Shown piece by piece: positions 31,673 to 40,739 of a DNA stretch of 64,000 bases; position 1 is the first letter of the stretch; each line of letters opens with the position of its first letter. Position numbers and translations under genes: made by a program. The DNA lies in the NCBI RefSeq assembly GCF_000496695.1, contig NZ_BAUJ01000018.1, forward strand, positions 1 to 64,000, read 5' to 3'. Origin of the DNA: Vibrio halioticoli NBRC 102217. GTDB lineage: Bacteria; Pseudomonadota; Gammaproteobacteria; Enterobacterales; Vibrionaceae. The notes under the pieces are model-generated. The model saw only the letters and a program-made list of their open reading frames with translations, searched no databases and had not been told where the DNA came from.

Positions 31673-32252
31673 ACCCCTATTCTTTAAAGCGAATACCTTT
31701 AAAACCTCAATCTTTAAAGGTATGGCGCTCATAGGCCTTGCTCTAATCAGTACACTAAGCTTTGCCACGCCCAGTAAAAGTACCTTACAACAATGGCACC
31801 AATGGCCAACGGTTGGTTCAGCTGATTTAGATTTTATGTTTTTTGATGTGTACACCTCAGAGCTGCGCTCGCCAAAAGGTCAATACCAAGTTGGAAATGA
31901 TATATCCCCTCATCCTGTTGCATTGGCAATTACTTATGAGCGCAACATCTCTAAAAACCATTTGCTTAAAGAGACCAAAAAGCAGTGGGAGCACCTTGGT
32001 TATCACCACTCGCAATCATCCCAGTGGCTTGACCGATTAAACAACATCTATCCTGACGTGGCGCTAGGTGATCAGTTGGTGTACATCACCGACGGATTGT
32101 CAGGTGCATTTGTATACATTGAAAAAGACGGATTAGCGCAATGGCGAGGCGAGATCAGCGATGAAGCGTTAAATGATGCTTTTCTAGCGATTTGGTTATC
32201 GCCAAACACCGAATATCCTAAACACAGACAGCAATTGATCGGGTTGAATTAA
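31653..32252 (+). CDS. chalcone isomerase-like periplasmic protein
   Basis: The 199-residue precursor has a hydrophobic export signal (about residues 22-38, ending SFA), preceded by an unusually long basic stretch. The mature part has VGSADLDFMFFDVYTSELRSPKGQY, LAITYERNI and GALVYIEKDG-type features of bacterial chalcone-isomerase-like proteins. A later start at M24 is possible. Probably binds a fatty acid or lipid in the periplasm; inference. Confidence 0.78.
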   Translation: MRLVQIKPLFFKANTFKTSIFKGMALIGLALISTLSFATPSKSTLQQWHQWPTVGSADLDFMFFDVYTSELRSPKGQYQVGNDISPHPVALAITYERNISKNHLLKETKKQWEHLGYHHSQSSQWLDRLNNIYPDVALGDQLVYITDGLSGAFVYIEKDGLAQWRGEISDEALNDAFLAIWLSPNTEYPKHRQQLIGLN

Positions 32253-32254
32253 CG

Positions 32255-32791
32255 ATGATAAAAGCACTGAAAGTATTGATGATGAGCACTGTGTTTTCCC
32301 TGTCTATGTTGGGATGTACAGCAGACGTGAATGAGTATCAAGGTGAAGGCCCTAACTTTGATTTGTTTGGTTACTTTGAAGGTAGTGTCACGGCGTGGGG
32401 CATGGTGCAAGACAGAAGCGGCAAGCAAACGCGACGATTTGAGGTGGCACTACAGGGAAGCGTGCAAGGCAATGTATTGACGCTACATGAAGATTTTGTA
32501 TTTGCAGATGGTGAGCAATCAACTCGTATATGGGTGATCACACGTTTACCTGATGGCAGTTATGAGGGGAAAGCGGATGATATAGTGGGCGTTGCTACCG
32601 GAGAGGAAGTCGGTAATGCATTGCGCTGGCGTTATGACTTTGAATTACCTCGAGGGGATTCTACGGTTGTTGTTCATTTTGATGATTGGCTATACCGACA
32701 AGATGAGAGGCACGTGTTTAATCTTACTTCGATCAGGAAGTTGGGCATAGAGTTTGGAACCTTAACGCTCTTTTTCCAAAAGAACCCTTAA
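32255..32791 (+). CDS. DUF3833 lipoprotein
   Basis: The 178-residue precursor has a lipoprotein signal with lipobox LSMLGC (Cys21), followed by FDLFGYFEGSVTAWGMVQDRSGKQTRRFEV, typical of DUF3833. Predicted as an outer-membrane or periplasm-facing lipoprotein. It is the last gene of the operon, two bases after the chalcone-isomerase-like gene. A short hairpin at 32829-32850 may end the transcript. The function is unknown. Confidence 0.82.
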   Translation: MIKALKVLMMSTVFSLSMLGCTADVNEYQGEGPNFDLFGYFEGSVTAWGMVQDRSGKQTRRFEVALQGSVQGNVLTLHEDFVFADGEQSTRIWVITRLPDGSYEGKADDIVGVATGEEVGNALRWRYDFELPRGDSTVVVHFDDWLYRQDERHVFNLTSIRKLGIEFGTLTLFFQKNP

Positions 32792-32957
32792 TTTTTAATC
32801 GTGATTTGTTTGATGATGTGCTGATGCTTTGTGCGGTTAGTGGCGCACAATTTGCACTGTCACTCACTATTTGTTACAAAATCAACGACTAGGACAATCT
32901 GGCCTTTGGTCAATTATGTTATTATCAAATCCCTTTATATTTCCTTTTGTGTGATCA

Positions 32958-33767
32958 ATGACCGCTATTGCTGAATCCAATCCAATGCTATTTCATAAAA
33001 CTTACCGACACTGTGAATCTCAGGAGTGGGTAGTATTTGTGCATGGTGCGGGTGGCAGTTCGTCAATTTGGTTTAAACAAATTAAAGCGTACCGAGAACA
33101 CTTTAACGTATTATTGGTTGATTTACGTGGGCACGGTAAATCCAATACCTTATTTCAAGATATCATCAGTAAGCGCTATACCTTTGAAGCTGTGACGAAA
33201 GATATATTGCACGTTCTGGATCATCTTAAAATCAAATCAGCGCATTTTGTCGGCATGTCTTTAGGTACCATTATTGTACGTACATTAGCAGAACTCGCTT
33301 CTGAGCGCGTTAAGTCTATGGTGCTTGGTGGGGCAATTACGCGCTTTAATACGCGTTCGCAAATCTTAGTGAAAATGGGCGATTTGTGTAAGAACATTAT
33401 CCCTTATATGTGGTTATATAGCTTGTTTGCTTGGATAGTGATGCCGCAAAAAGGGCAAGTGGAATCTCGTTTGATGTTTATACGAGAGGCAAGAAAATTA
33501 TGCCAAAAAGAGTTTAAACGTTGGTTTAAACTCGCGGCAGATGTGAACCCTTTAATGCGTTACTTTAGAGATAAAGAGCTTGATATTCCGACCCTATATT
33601 TAATGGGGGATAAGGACTATATGTTTATCCAACCGGTCAAAGAGATGGTCTCGGTTCATCAAAACAGCCAATTGGTGGAAATTGAAGGTTGCGGTCATGT
33701 GTGTAACGTGGAAAAACCGCAAGAGTTCAATCAAAAATCTATCGAGTTTATCCGCTCACAAAGTTAA
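32958..33767 (+). CDS. alpha/beta hydrolase
   Basis: The 269 residues show the fold clearly: FVHGAGGSSSIWFKQ (oxyanion region, about 26-40), DLRGHGKSN, the nucleophile elbow GMSLG (about 97-101), an acid near MGDKDY and the histidine in GCGHVCNVEKP. It is a cytoplasmic hydrolase or esterase of unknown substrate. The gene stands alone, with its own promoter region upstream. Confidence 0.88.
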   Translation: MTAIAESNPMLFHKTYRHCESQEWVVFVHGAGGSSSIWFKQIKAYREHFNVLLVDLRGHGKSNTLFQDIISKRYTFEAVTKDILHVLDHLKIKSAHFVGMSLGTIIVRTLAELASERVKSMVLGGAITRFNTRSQILVKMGDLCKNIIPYMWLYSLFAWIVMPQKGQVESRLMFIREARKLCQKEFKRWFKLAADVNPLMRYFRDKELDIPTLYLMGDKDYMFIQPVKEMVSVHQNSQLVEIEGCGHVCNVEKPQEFNQKSIEFIRSQS

Positions 33768-33791
33768 ATGTCGCACTCAATAAATACAGAG

Positions 33792-34118
33792 CTAAATCAA
33801 TATCGCTTCATCAGTGGTGCTAGCACCACATTGCCAGCATAAGGCAAACTGGCCTTCATTTATCTCCCCACAATCATCACAGCGCCAATCTGGGCTGTGA
33901 TTGTGTCTATTTTCAAATTCCGCAATCAGGGTTTTGGCTTGTTGTTGCTTGTGCTCATCTATTAGCCAGAGGTAGGGCAGGCTAGAGTCATCCATCGGGA
34001 GCTCTCCTTGCAGACCAAATAACCCTTCTCCACGCACTTCAACCTGAATGCGATGACTACGCAAAAGCTCACATAAAATATGAGCTTGAGGCGGATTTTG
34101 CGCAACGTATAACTTCAT
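33792..34118 (-). CDS. DUF2007 domain protein with zinc ribbon
   Basis: The 108-residue protein has MKLYVAQNPPQAHILCELLRSHRIQ and VRGEGLFGLQGELPM, the DUF2007 signature, followed by a four-cysteine zinc ribbon CDDCGEINEGQFALCWQCG (about 80-98). DUF2007 is called a putative signal transducing domain without proven function. Convergent with the hydrolase gene. Confidence 0.8.
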   Translation of the reverse strand: MKLYVAQNPPQAHILCELLRSHRIQVEVRGEGLFGLQGELPMDDSSLPYLWLIDEHKQQQAKTLIAEFENRHNHSPDWRCDDCGEINEGQFALCWQCGASTTDEAILI

Positions 34119-34146
34119 TCATATCCTTAAACAATGACTGTGATGA

Positions 34147-34833
34147 TTAAGCAGGACTAGAGCCATTTTGCGGTCGAATCTTACCCATGATCCATTTAGC
34201 AATAAGCGGGAATAAACCCAATAGAGCAAAAGAGGCTAATACGGTAGGCGAAACAATGCCGGATAAGCTGTCTATTTCTGCCAGTTGCGTCCCGGCATTT
34301 AGATACACCATAGTCCCCGCTAGCATGCCGAGTTGGCTAAATACATAGTATTTCACTACCGAGATAGGGGTAAGCCCCATTAACAGGTTAATCAAGAAAA
34401 ACGGGAACACAGGAATCAAACGTAACGAGAACAGGTAAAAGGCCCCATCACGTTCCACGCCCTTGTTAATGGCCTCAAGTTTAGAGCCAAACTTAGCTTG
34501 CACCCAGTCACGTAATAAATAGCGACTGCTTAAAAAGGCTAAGGTTGCGCCAATAGTGCTGGCAAATGAGACCAGTAATAAGCTCGTCCAAAAGCCAAAC
34601 AGTGCTGCGCCAAGTAAAGTCACCACCGCCGCTCCTGGAATGGAAAATGCAGTGACAAACACGTAGCCAATAAAGTAAATAGCGGCAGATAATACGAAGT
34701 TATTTTCAATATGCGTATTGAGTGCTAACTGCTGAGCTTTGGCATTTTCTAAGGTGAAATACTGACCGAAGTTGATGCCGAGTAATACAATCGCTGCAAC
34801 TAAAATTAGCCCGATTATCAATTTCTTATTCAT
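34147..34833 (-). CDS. TVP38/TMEM64 family membrane protein
   Basis: The 228 residues form about five membrane helices with the SNARE-associated (VTT/DedA-like) core: FSIPGAAVVTLLGAALFGFW, then SSRYLLRDWVQAKF and FLLRLIPVFPFF-type LRLIPVFPFFLINLLMGLT. Members are thought to move lipids or ions across the inner membrane; the specific role is unknown. Confidence 0.88.
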   Translation of the reverse strand: MNKKLIIGLILVAAIVLLGINFGQYFTLENAKAQQLALNTHIENNFVLSAAIYFIGYVFVTAFSIPGAAVVTLLGAALFGFWTSLLLVSFASTIGATLAFLSSRYLLRDWVQAKFGSKLEAINKGVERDGAFYLFSLRLIPVFPFFLINLLMGLTPISVVKYYVFSQLGMLAGTMVYLNAGTQLAEIDSLSGIVSPTVLASFALLGLFPLIAKWIMGKIRPQNGSSPA

Positions 34834-34936
34834 GAGAGCGTCCTTATCATCCAGAGTAAGTATAGAGACAGGATCAGTAATAGGAAACTTTCAGCGATTG
34901 AGTATTTTATTTGATTTATTCTCAGCAGATACAAAT

Positions 34937-34971
34937 AAAAAAGGCTAGAAATCATTAAGATATCTAGCCTT
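34937..34971 (-). terminator. purR terminator
   Basis: AAGGCTAGA (34941-34949) and TCTAGCCTT (34963-34971) form a 9-bp stem. On the minus strand it is followed by a run of T, as needed for the end of purR. Confidence 0.85.
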
Positions 34972-34990
34972 ATTCAGTTAAATGGTCACG

Positions 34991-36007
34991 TTAACTAGCG
35001 TTTAGGTTTCTCACGCTTGAGCGCTCTACCAATTCTGGATGCATTTCAAAAATGCGGCGGTCGTGTTCTTTGTTTTTAATGCGCTCTAGCAAGATCTCAA
35101 AGGCGGTTTTACCTACGCGACGTTTTGGCTGATGTATGGTAGTTAGAGGCGGCGCAAAATAGCCGGCTAAATCGATATTATCGTAACCAATCACCGAGAT
35201 ATCCTCAGGAACAGCAATACCATGTTGTGTCAGGCGGCTAATCAAGCCTAGCGCCATGATGTCGTTGAAACAGAAAATAGCCGTAGGGCGTTCGCTTTCT
35301 GCTAGGGCGACCAGTTTGTCAGCCGTTTCAACTGCGGTATCACACTCAAAGTTGCCTTCAAAAATGAAATCATCGTTGTACGGGATATTGGCTTGAGCTA
35401 ATGCTCTTTTGTAGCCAGACATACGCTCAATACAAGCAAGTTTTTCAGTTTGACCGGTCAAGCAGCCAATTTTCGTATGTCCATTTTCAACCAGATATTT
35501 AGTGGCAAGGTAGCCACCTTCTTCTGAGTTATCAATGATCTTGTCTGCAGAAGAAGATTCTGGACCCCAATCCATCACCACTTTAGGGATGCCTGGGTGA
35601 GAATCTAGCATTTCACGCAACTCTTCGGTTAAGTCAGAACACATTACTAATATTCCATCTACGCGCTTTTCGGCAAGCATACGAATGTAATCGCGCTGCT
35701 TTTCGTACAGTCCGCCAGTGTTACATAAGATCAGCGTATAGCCTTGACGGTAACAGTAACTTTCTACGCCATCGACCACTTCGGCAAAGAAGGGGTTAGT
35801 CGATTGAGTCACCAACATGCCGATAGTTCTAGTGGTGTTGCATTTTAAGCTACGAGCAACCGCACTTGGCGCATAGTTCAGCTCTTTTACAGCTTCCATA
35901 ACACGTTGTTGTGTTGTTTCAGCCACAAAACGTGTTTTATTGATAACGTGTGAAACTGTTGTGGTGGATACACCAGCCAGTTTAGCGACGTCTTTTATGG
36001 TTGCCAT
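34991..36007 (-). CDS. purR: HTH-type transcriptional repressor PurR
   Basis: LacI-family repressor of purine synthesis genes; binds hypoxanthine or guanine as corepressor. The 338 residues start [28 protein letters not shown] (HTH and hinge helix, 1-58), and the effector domain has the PurR-type segments [16 protein letters not shown] and [14 protein letters not shown]. Length is close to E. coli PurR (341). A PurR-type half-palindrome lies upstream, suggesting autoregulation. Confidence 0.95.
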   Translation of the reverse strand: MATIKDVAKLAGVSTTTVSHVINKTRFVAETTQQRVMEAVKELNYAPSAVARSLKCNTTRTIGMLVTQSTNPFFAEVVDGVESYCYRQGYTLILCNTGGLYEKQRDYIRMLAEKRVDGILVMCSDLTEELREMLDSHPGIPKVVMDWGPESSSADKIIDNSEEGGYLATKYLVENGHTKIGCLTGQTEKLACIERMSGYKRALAQANIPYNDDFIFEGNFECDTAVETADKLVALAESERPTAIFCFNDIMALGLISRLTQHGIAVPEDISVIGYDNIDLAGYFAPPLTTIHQPKRRVGKTAFEILLERIKNKEHDRRIFEMHPELVERSSVRNLNAS

Positions 36008-36083
36008 GGGAGACCTTGTAAATATAAGTAATGATTATTAAAATGCGGCGAATTATAGAGTAAGTTGCGCTCAAAATTCCACT

Positions 36084-36095
36084 GCAAACGATTGC
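36084..36095. promoter_or_regulatory. PurR-type operator upstream of purR
   Basis: GCAAACGATTGC matches the core of the PurR box ACGCAAACGTTTGCGT with one central mismatch. It lies 77 bases before the purR start, where autorepression is known in E. coli. Confidence 0.6.
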
Positions 36096-36171
36096 GGGGG
36101 AGTCTAGCCATAAATCGTGAAACTGACAACGCATTTATGACGATAATGTGAATCTATTTTTGATAACTGGG

Positions 36172-36822
36172 TTATTGCTCATTACTCAAGTAACGACAAT
36201 CAATTTCACAAAAATTAACCAATAGCTCGGCCACCGCAGAATAGAAGCCAAATTCATCATATTTGGTACAGTTTGCCGAAAATTGCGGAATCCAACTAAG
36301 CAAGTGTTGTTCAATTAATGATTTTTGTTTAGTCAGAGCCGACTCTAAATGCGATTCCATTTCTAATGCGTTTGAACGAATAATTAGATTACCGATAAAG
36401 TCGAGCTCGATGGCAAGATGATCGGCGGGCTCATTAAAGCATTTATCCACTTCAATACCATGCTCTAACATAATTTGAGTCATCTGCTGCGCGGGAACGC
36501 CGTTGAGTAGTTTGTTTTCATCAAGATAAATAGATGCATAGGGCAGAGCTGCATGTTTGTCCGAAGTTAAAAACAAGTCACAAAAGTCTGCTGATAATTC
36601 AAGTTGCGCGTCAGGACGTTGCTGCAACCTATCCAGGGCGTCAATCAAACGTTTGGCCGCCACTGCTAATGATTCATTTTCGGCTAAGCCATGAATGAAC
36701 GCTCTCACCTCTGGAGTTTGATAAGCGATAAGATCGTCTTCGGTCAGCTCTTTCGAAAACAAGCTTGAAAACCACCAATAAATCTCTGCTCGCTGTTCAT
36801 TAAACTGTTTGAGTTCTTGCAT
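36172..36822 (-). CDS. torD: TMAO reductase chaperone TorD
   Basis: Cytoplasmic chaperone that binds the Tat signal of TorA and prepares it for cofactor insertion. The 216 residues contain [38 protein letters not shown] and [17 protein letters not shown], the conserved TorD family motifs (LF...P...S.Y; EP.DHL..EL.F). It lies about 10 kb from torECA, so it is not in that operon as it is in some relatives. Confidence 0.9.
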   Translation of the reverse strand: MQELKQFNEQRAEIYWWFSSLFSKELTEDDLIAYQTPEVRAFIHGLAENESLAVAAKRLIDALDRLQQRPDAQLELSADFCDLFLTSDKHAALPYASIYLDENKLLNGVPAQQMTQIMLEHGIEVDKCFNEPADHLAIELDFIGNLIIRSNALEMESHLESALTKQKSLIEQHLLSWIPQFSANCTKYDEFGFYSAVAELLVNFCEIDCRYLSNEQ

Positions 36823-36843
36823 TAATCAATCCATAACTATTTG

Positions 36844-36882
36844 GCAAACCACAACATCAGCTTAGCAAACCAAAACATCAGC
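36844..36882. repeat. short tandem duplication upstream of torD
   Basis: Two 18-base copies (36844-36861 and 36865-36882) differ at one position. They lie in the gap between elyC and torD. Probably a replication slip with no clear function. Confidence 0.6.
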
Positions 36883-36927
36883 GCCTAAGCTGGCGACAAC
36901 CTATCCGTTGATTAAATTATGAGTCAC

Positions 36928-37695
36928 TTATTTGCTACTGACAAGATCTCGTATGGTTTTCCACCACTTACCCATGGTTTCATGCCAATAACGTTCCGTT
37001 TGCTCTAGGTATCGCGCTTGCGGCGTGTACTTTTGCCATGCTTGATTAATGTTAGATTGTGCTAAGTAATTGGTCGGTGCCGGGGTAGGGTTTAGACCTG
37101 CACTGTGAAACTCGCGCAATGCACGTTCCATATGACTGGCAGAGGTAACCAGCGACATATGTTTTTCGCCAACAAAGCCGGCGGCTTGTCGGGCTTCTTC
37201 CCAAGTATCTTGCGCCGTTTCTAATAAAATAATATCCGATTTCGCCACACCTAACGATAGCGCCACCGTGGCCATCATTCGCGCTTGGCTCATTTCTGAG
37301 CCGCCATCATAGCCAGATAAAATCAATTTTGCGCCGGGATACATGCGCAATATACGAATGCCTTCACTTAGGCGCATTAATGCAGTGCGGCTTAATTCAG
37401 AGGTTGGCGGAATTTGCGGGTCAATGACATGTCCACTGCCTAGCACCATGACATAGTCTAAGCTTTCTGCTGGTGGTAAAAAGGCGGTGTATTTGCGCTC
37501 TAATGGTTTGAGCAACGAGGTAGACACAGGCTGGAATGAAATAGCAAAAATAGATGCTAATGAAATAAAAATAAAGATACAGCCAGATTTATGTTTACGG
37601 GTAAACATTACCAGTGCTAGGCCAAAGAAACCAATAAGTAGCATTGCAGGTAATGGCATAAGAAAGGCAGTAATGATTTTTTTCAATTCAAACAT
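36928..37695 (-). CDS. elyC: envelope biogenesis factor ElyC (DUF218)
   Basis: The 255-residue protein has two N-terminal membrane helices (about 12-31 and 38-57) and a periplasmic DUF218 domain with LDYVMVLGSGH, RLSEGIRILRMYPGAKLILSGYDGGSEMSQA and LVTSASHMERALREF. ElyC supports peptidoglycan assembly and undecaprenyl phosphate use in E. coli. The gene order elyC-cmoM-mukFEB (here with elyC divergent) supports the name over the related SanA. Confidence 0.88.
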   Translation of the reverse strand: MFELKKIITAFLMPLPAMLLIGFFGLALVMFTRKHKSGCIFIFISLASIFAISFQPVSTSLLKPLERKYTAFLPPAESLDYVMVLGSGHVIDPQIPPTSELSRTALMRLSEGIRILRMYPGAKLILSGYDGGSEMSQARMMATVALSLGVAKSDIILLETAQDTWEEARQAAGFVGEKHMSLVTSASHMERALREFHSAGLNPTPAPTNYLAQSNINQAWQKYTPQARYLEQTERYWHETMGKWWKTIRDLVSSK

Positions 37696-37873
37696 ATTGG
37701 GTTAAACCATTTCCTAAGTTCTGTAGGGTAAATTGGTGTCACGAGTTAAAATGTCGTGTTATCGGTCGGTTTTTTAGTCGATCGGAGGGGCAAATCGACA
37801 ACCGCTCTTTATTCTTGACGTCCTTGTGACACAATACGAAACTCACTCAAATAACATCATACATTAATTAAAA

Positions 37874-38668
37874 GTGACACAAGATCGTAATTTCGACGAC
37901 ATTGCCCACAAATTTGCCGAAAATATTTATGGCTCAGACAAAGGCAATATACGTCAGACTATCGTCTGGGAAGATTTGCAGCAAATCATAACCCAAATAG
38001 CAGGCCATGCAAAACCTCTCACCATTCTGGATGCGGGAGGGGGCTTAGCACAAATGTCACAAAAGTTGGCCGAGCTTGGTCACAATATTATATTGTGTGA
38101 TGTCTCTAGCGAAATGCTCTCTTTAGCTAAGCAAGAGATTGCACAACAAGATTTGCTAGAGCAGTATCAGTTTATCCATGCGCCTATCCAAGAGTTAGAT
38201 CAGCACCTCAAGCAACCGGTGGATCTGGTTTTGTTTCATGCGGTCATGGAGTGGTTAGCTGATCCTAAAGATGTACTCGAAAAATTGATGCAACATGTTC
38301 GTCCCGGCGGCATGGCGTCAATCATGTTTTATAACCACCATGGATTGGTAATGAAAAACGTAATATGTGGCAACATTCCACATGTATTGCAGGGAATGCC
38401 CCATCGTAAACGATTTAAGTTGCAGCCGCAGAAAGGGTTATTACCCGAAGACGTTTATCACTGGTTAGAAGAATGCAACTTACGCATTTGTGGAAAATCA
38501 GGGATTCGCTCTTTTCATGACTATATCGGTTTTACCCAATATGTGGGCGACTATAGTCAAGAAGAACTGATGCAGCTAGAACGACAATTATGTAGAACTG
38601 AACCTTATCTTTCTCTAGGAAGATACATACACGTATGGGTTCAAAAAGAAATGACAGTAGGGAACTGA
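37874..38668 (+). CDS. cmoM: tRNA 5-carboxymethoxyuridine methyltransferase
   Basis: Formerly SmtA. Methylates cmo5U34 to mcmo5U in some tRNAs, using SAM. The 264 residues have ILDAGGGLAQMSQKLAELG (motif I), CDVSSEML and FHAVMEWLADP. The start is GTG. It ends directly before mukF (stop at 38666-38668, ATG at 38669), the conserved cmoM-mukFEB arrangement. The window also carries cmoA, which makes the precursor modification with CmoB. Confidence 0.92.
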   Translation: MTQDRNFDDIAHKFAENIYGSDKGNIRQTIVWEDLQQIITQIAGHAKPLTILDAGGGLAQMSQKLAELGHNIILCDVSSEMLSLAKQEIAQQDLLEQYQFIHAPIQELDQHLKQPVDLVLFHAVMEWLADPKDVLEKLMQHVRPGGMASIMFYNHHGLVMKNVICGNIPHVLQGMPHRKRFKLQPQKGLLPEDVYHWLEECNLRICGKSGIRSFHDYIGFTQYVGDYSQEELMQLERQLCRTEPYLSLGRYIHVWVQKEMTVGN

Positions 38669-40021
38669 ATGAGTCAACTCTCCCAAGAAGGGCAACATGA
38701 CGATCAAGTCACAGTCGATGAACTGGTCGGGTGGGTTAAACAACACGATTTCTCCCTTAACCTCAATAGTGAACATCTGAGTTTTTTAGTCGCGATAGCG
38801 CTACTCAGTCGTGAACGTTTTGATGAAGAGTTAGGAGAAGGCGAATTGCATGATGCATTCGCTATTGTCCAGCGAGAATTTAATGGTGATGCTAGCGTCA
38901 GCAACATCGCTTTCAAAGCCAATAACGCTATTAATAGCTTAGTCGCACAGAGATTATTGAGCCGATTTACCAGTGAAGGACAAGACGGAAGCAGCATTTA
39001 TCGCCTTTCGCCCCTTGCTGTAGGCATTTCTGAGTACTACCTGCGCCACCGTCAATTTTCGAAATTGAAATTGTCTATCCAACTGACTTTAGCCGGCAAA
39101 GAGCTAGCAAATGTTGTGGCTACTGCTGAGCAGACGCCAACTGATGAAGGTTGGCGTAGAGACATATACGGCACATTGAAGTTTTCGGTAGCCGAAATTT
39201 TTGACCAAATTGACTTAAACCAAAGGGTCATGGACGAAGAGCAGCATCAGGTAAAAGCCGAGATTGCTGAGCTATTAAACCAAGATTGGCGTGAGGCGAT
39301 TATTCACTGTGAAGACTTGCTTTCTGCAACCTCAGATACCTTAACCGAGCTGCAATCTTCCTTGCAAGCGGCAGGCGATGAGCTGCAATCTCAGCTATTG
39401 ACCTTACAACAATTGGTGTATGGCAAAGAAGATTTAGACTACATCGATGCGGTGTTATTTAGCCTGCAAGTCAAGCTCGATCGCATCATCAGTTGGGGAC
39501 AACAATCGATAGATTTATGGATAGGTTATGACCGTCACGTGCATAAATTTATCCGTACTGCGATTGACATGGATAAGAACCGAGCATTCAGTCAAAGGCT
39601 GCGTCAATCCATCCAAGATTTTTCCTCCAGTTCATGGCTATTGACCTTTGCCGATGCGGAGCGTTTACGAGACTTAAGAGATGAATCTCTGGTGTTGAAA
39701 AACGATGAAGCCTTGGGGCAATTGCCGCCAGAAGTGGAATATCAAGAAATGCAACAGGTCAGCAATGAGTTGGCCGAACAAGTCACAGCCATGTTGAAAC
39801 GTCATAAAGATCAAGGGGCTAAAATCGACCTTGGTGAAGTGCTGCGTAATTATCTCGCCACTCACGCACAGGCAAGTCACTTTGATCTGGCTCGATTAGT
39901 GGTAGACCAAGCGGTGCGCTTGGGTTACTCAGAGCAAGACTACGCAGCAATACAGCCGGATTGGCAATCAATTAATGAATATGGCGCAAAGGTACAAGCG
40001 AATGTCATCAATAAATTCTGA
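38669..40021 (+). CDS. mukF: chromosome partition protein MukF
   Basis: Kleisin of the MukBEF condensin; its N-terminal winged helix dimerises and its C-terminal part binds the MukB head. The 450 residues (E. coli 440) contain [17 protein letters not shown] and [10 protein letters not shown] at the start and the helical middle [36 protein letters not shown] segment. The reading frame starts right at the cmoM stop and overlaps mukE. Confidence 0.97.
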   Translation: MSQLSQEGQHDDQVTVDELVGWVKQHDFSLNLNSEHLSFLVAIALLSRERFDEELGEGELHDAFAIVQREFNGDASVSNIAFKANNAINSLVAQRLLSRFTSEGQDGSSIYRLSPLAVGISEYYLRHRQFSKLKLSIQLTLAGKELANVVATAEQTPTDEGWRRDIYGTLKFSVAEIFDQIDLNQRVMDEEQHQVKAEIAELLNQDWREAIIHCEDLLSATSDTLTELQSSLQAAGDELQSQLLTLQQLVYGKEDLDYIDAVLFSLQVKLDRIISWGQQSIDLWIGYDRHVHKFIRTAIDMDKNRAFSQRLRQSIQDFSSSSWLLTFADAERLRDLRDESLVLKNDEALGQLPPEVEYQEMQQVSNELAEQVTAMLKRHKDQGAKIDLGEVLRNYLATHAQASHFDLARLVVDQAVRLGYSEQDYAAIQPDWQSINEYGAKVQANVINKF

Positions 40022-40739
40022 TACATATATGCCAGAGAATCTGGTTCGAGCGATAGCAAATCCGCTGTTTCCAGCGTTAGATAGCTTACTTCGCTCTGGT
40101 CGTCATATTACTCAAGACGACATGGATAACCATGCACTGCTGTGCGACTTTGAAACAGACTTGATGCTGTTCTACCAAAGATACAACACCGAATTGGTGC
40201 GCGCGCCAGAAGGCTTCTTCTACTTGCGCCCACGTTCAACCACCTTAATTAGCCGTAGCGTACTCTCTGAGTTAGATATGCTGGTGGGTAAGGTCTTGTG
40301 TTTCCTTTATTTAAGCCCAGAGCGTCTGGCGCAAGAAGGCATATTCAGCAACCAAGAAATGTTTGATGAACTGCTTTCTATTGCCGACCATCGCACTTTG
40401 ATGAAATTTGTCACCAATAAAGCGACCGGTACCGATTTAGATAAAGAAAAACTGTACGACAAAGTGCGCACTTCTTTGCGCAGACTGAAACGTCTGGGCA
40501 TGCTATTGCCAATAGGCGAAGGTGAAAAATTCCGCATCAGCGAAGCGGTATTTCGCTTTGGCGCCGATGTTCGAGTCGGTGATGATGTACAGCAAGCGCA
40601 AATACGCTTAATTAGAGATGGTGAAGCTGTCCCTTCAGAAGAAGTACAACAAGGCAGTTTGCTTGATGAGCCTAACCACAATGAAACAAGCTCTGATGAG
40701 CAAACTGGTGATGAGTCAAATAATGAGGAACAAGCATGA
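40002..40739 (+). CDS. mukE: chromosome partition protein MukE
   Basis: Winged-helix partner that binds MukF and regulates the MukB ATPase. With the ATG at 40002 the product is 245 residues, starting [36 protein letters not shown], as in E. coli MukE (234). [16 protein letters not shown] and [12 protein letters not shown] are diagnostic. It overlaps mukF by 20 bases and mukB by 4. An extended frame from 39975 adds residues without support. Confidence 0.97.
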   Translation: MSSINSDTYMPENLVRAIANPLFPALDSLLRSGRHITQDDMDNHALLCDFETDLMLFYQRYNTELVRAPEGFFYLRPRSTTLISRSVLSELDMLVGKVLCFLYLSPERLAQEGIFSNQEMFDELLSIADHRTLMKFVTNKATGTDLDKEKLYDKVRTSLRRLKRLGMLLPIGEGEKFRISEAVFRFGADVRVGDDVQQAQIRLIRDGEAVPSEEVQQGSLLDEPNHNETSSDEQTGDESNNEEQA

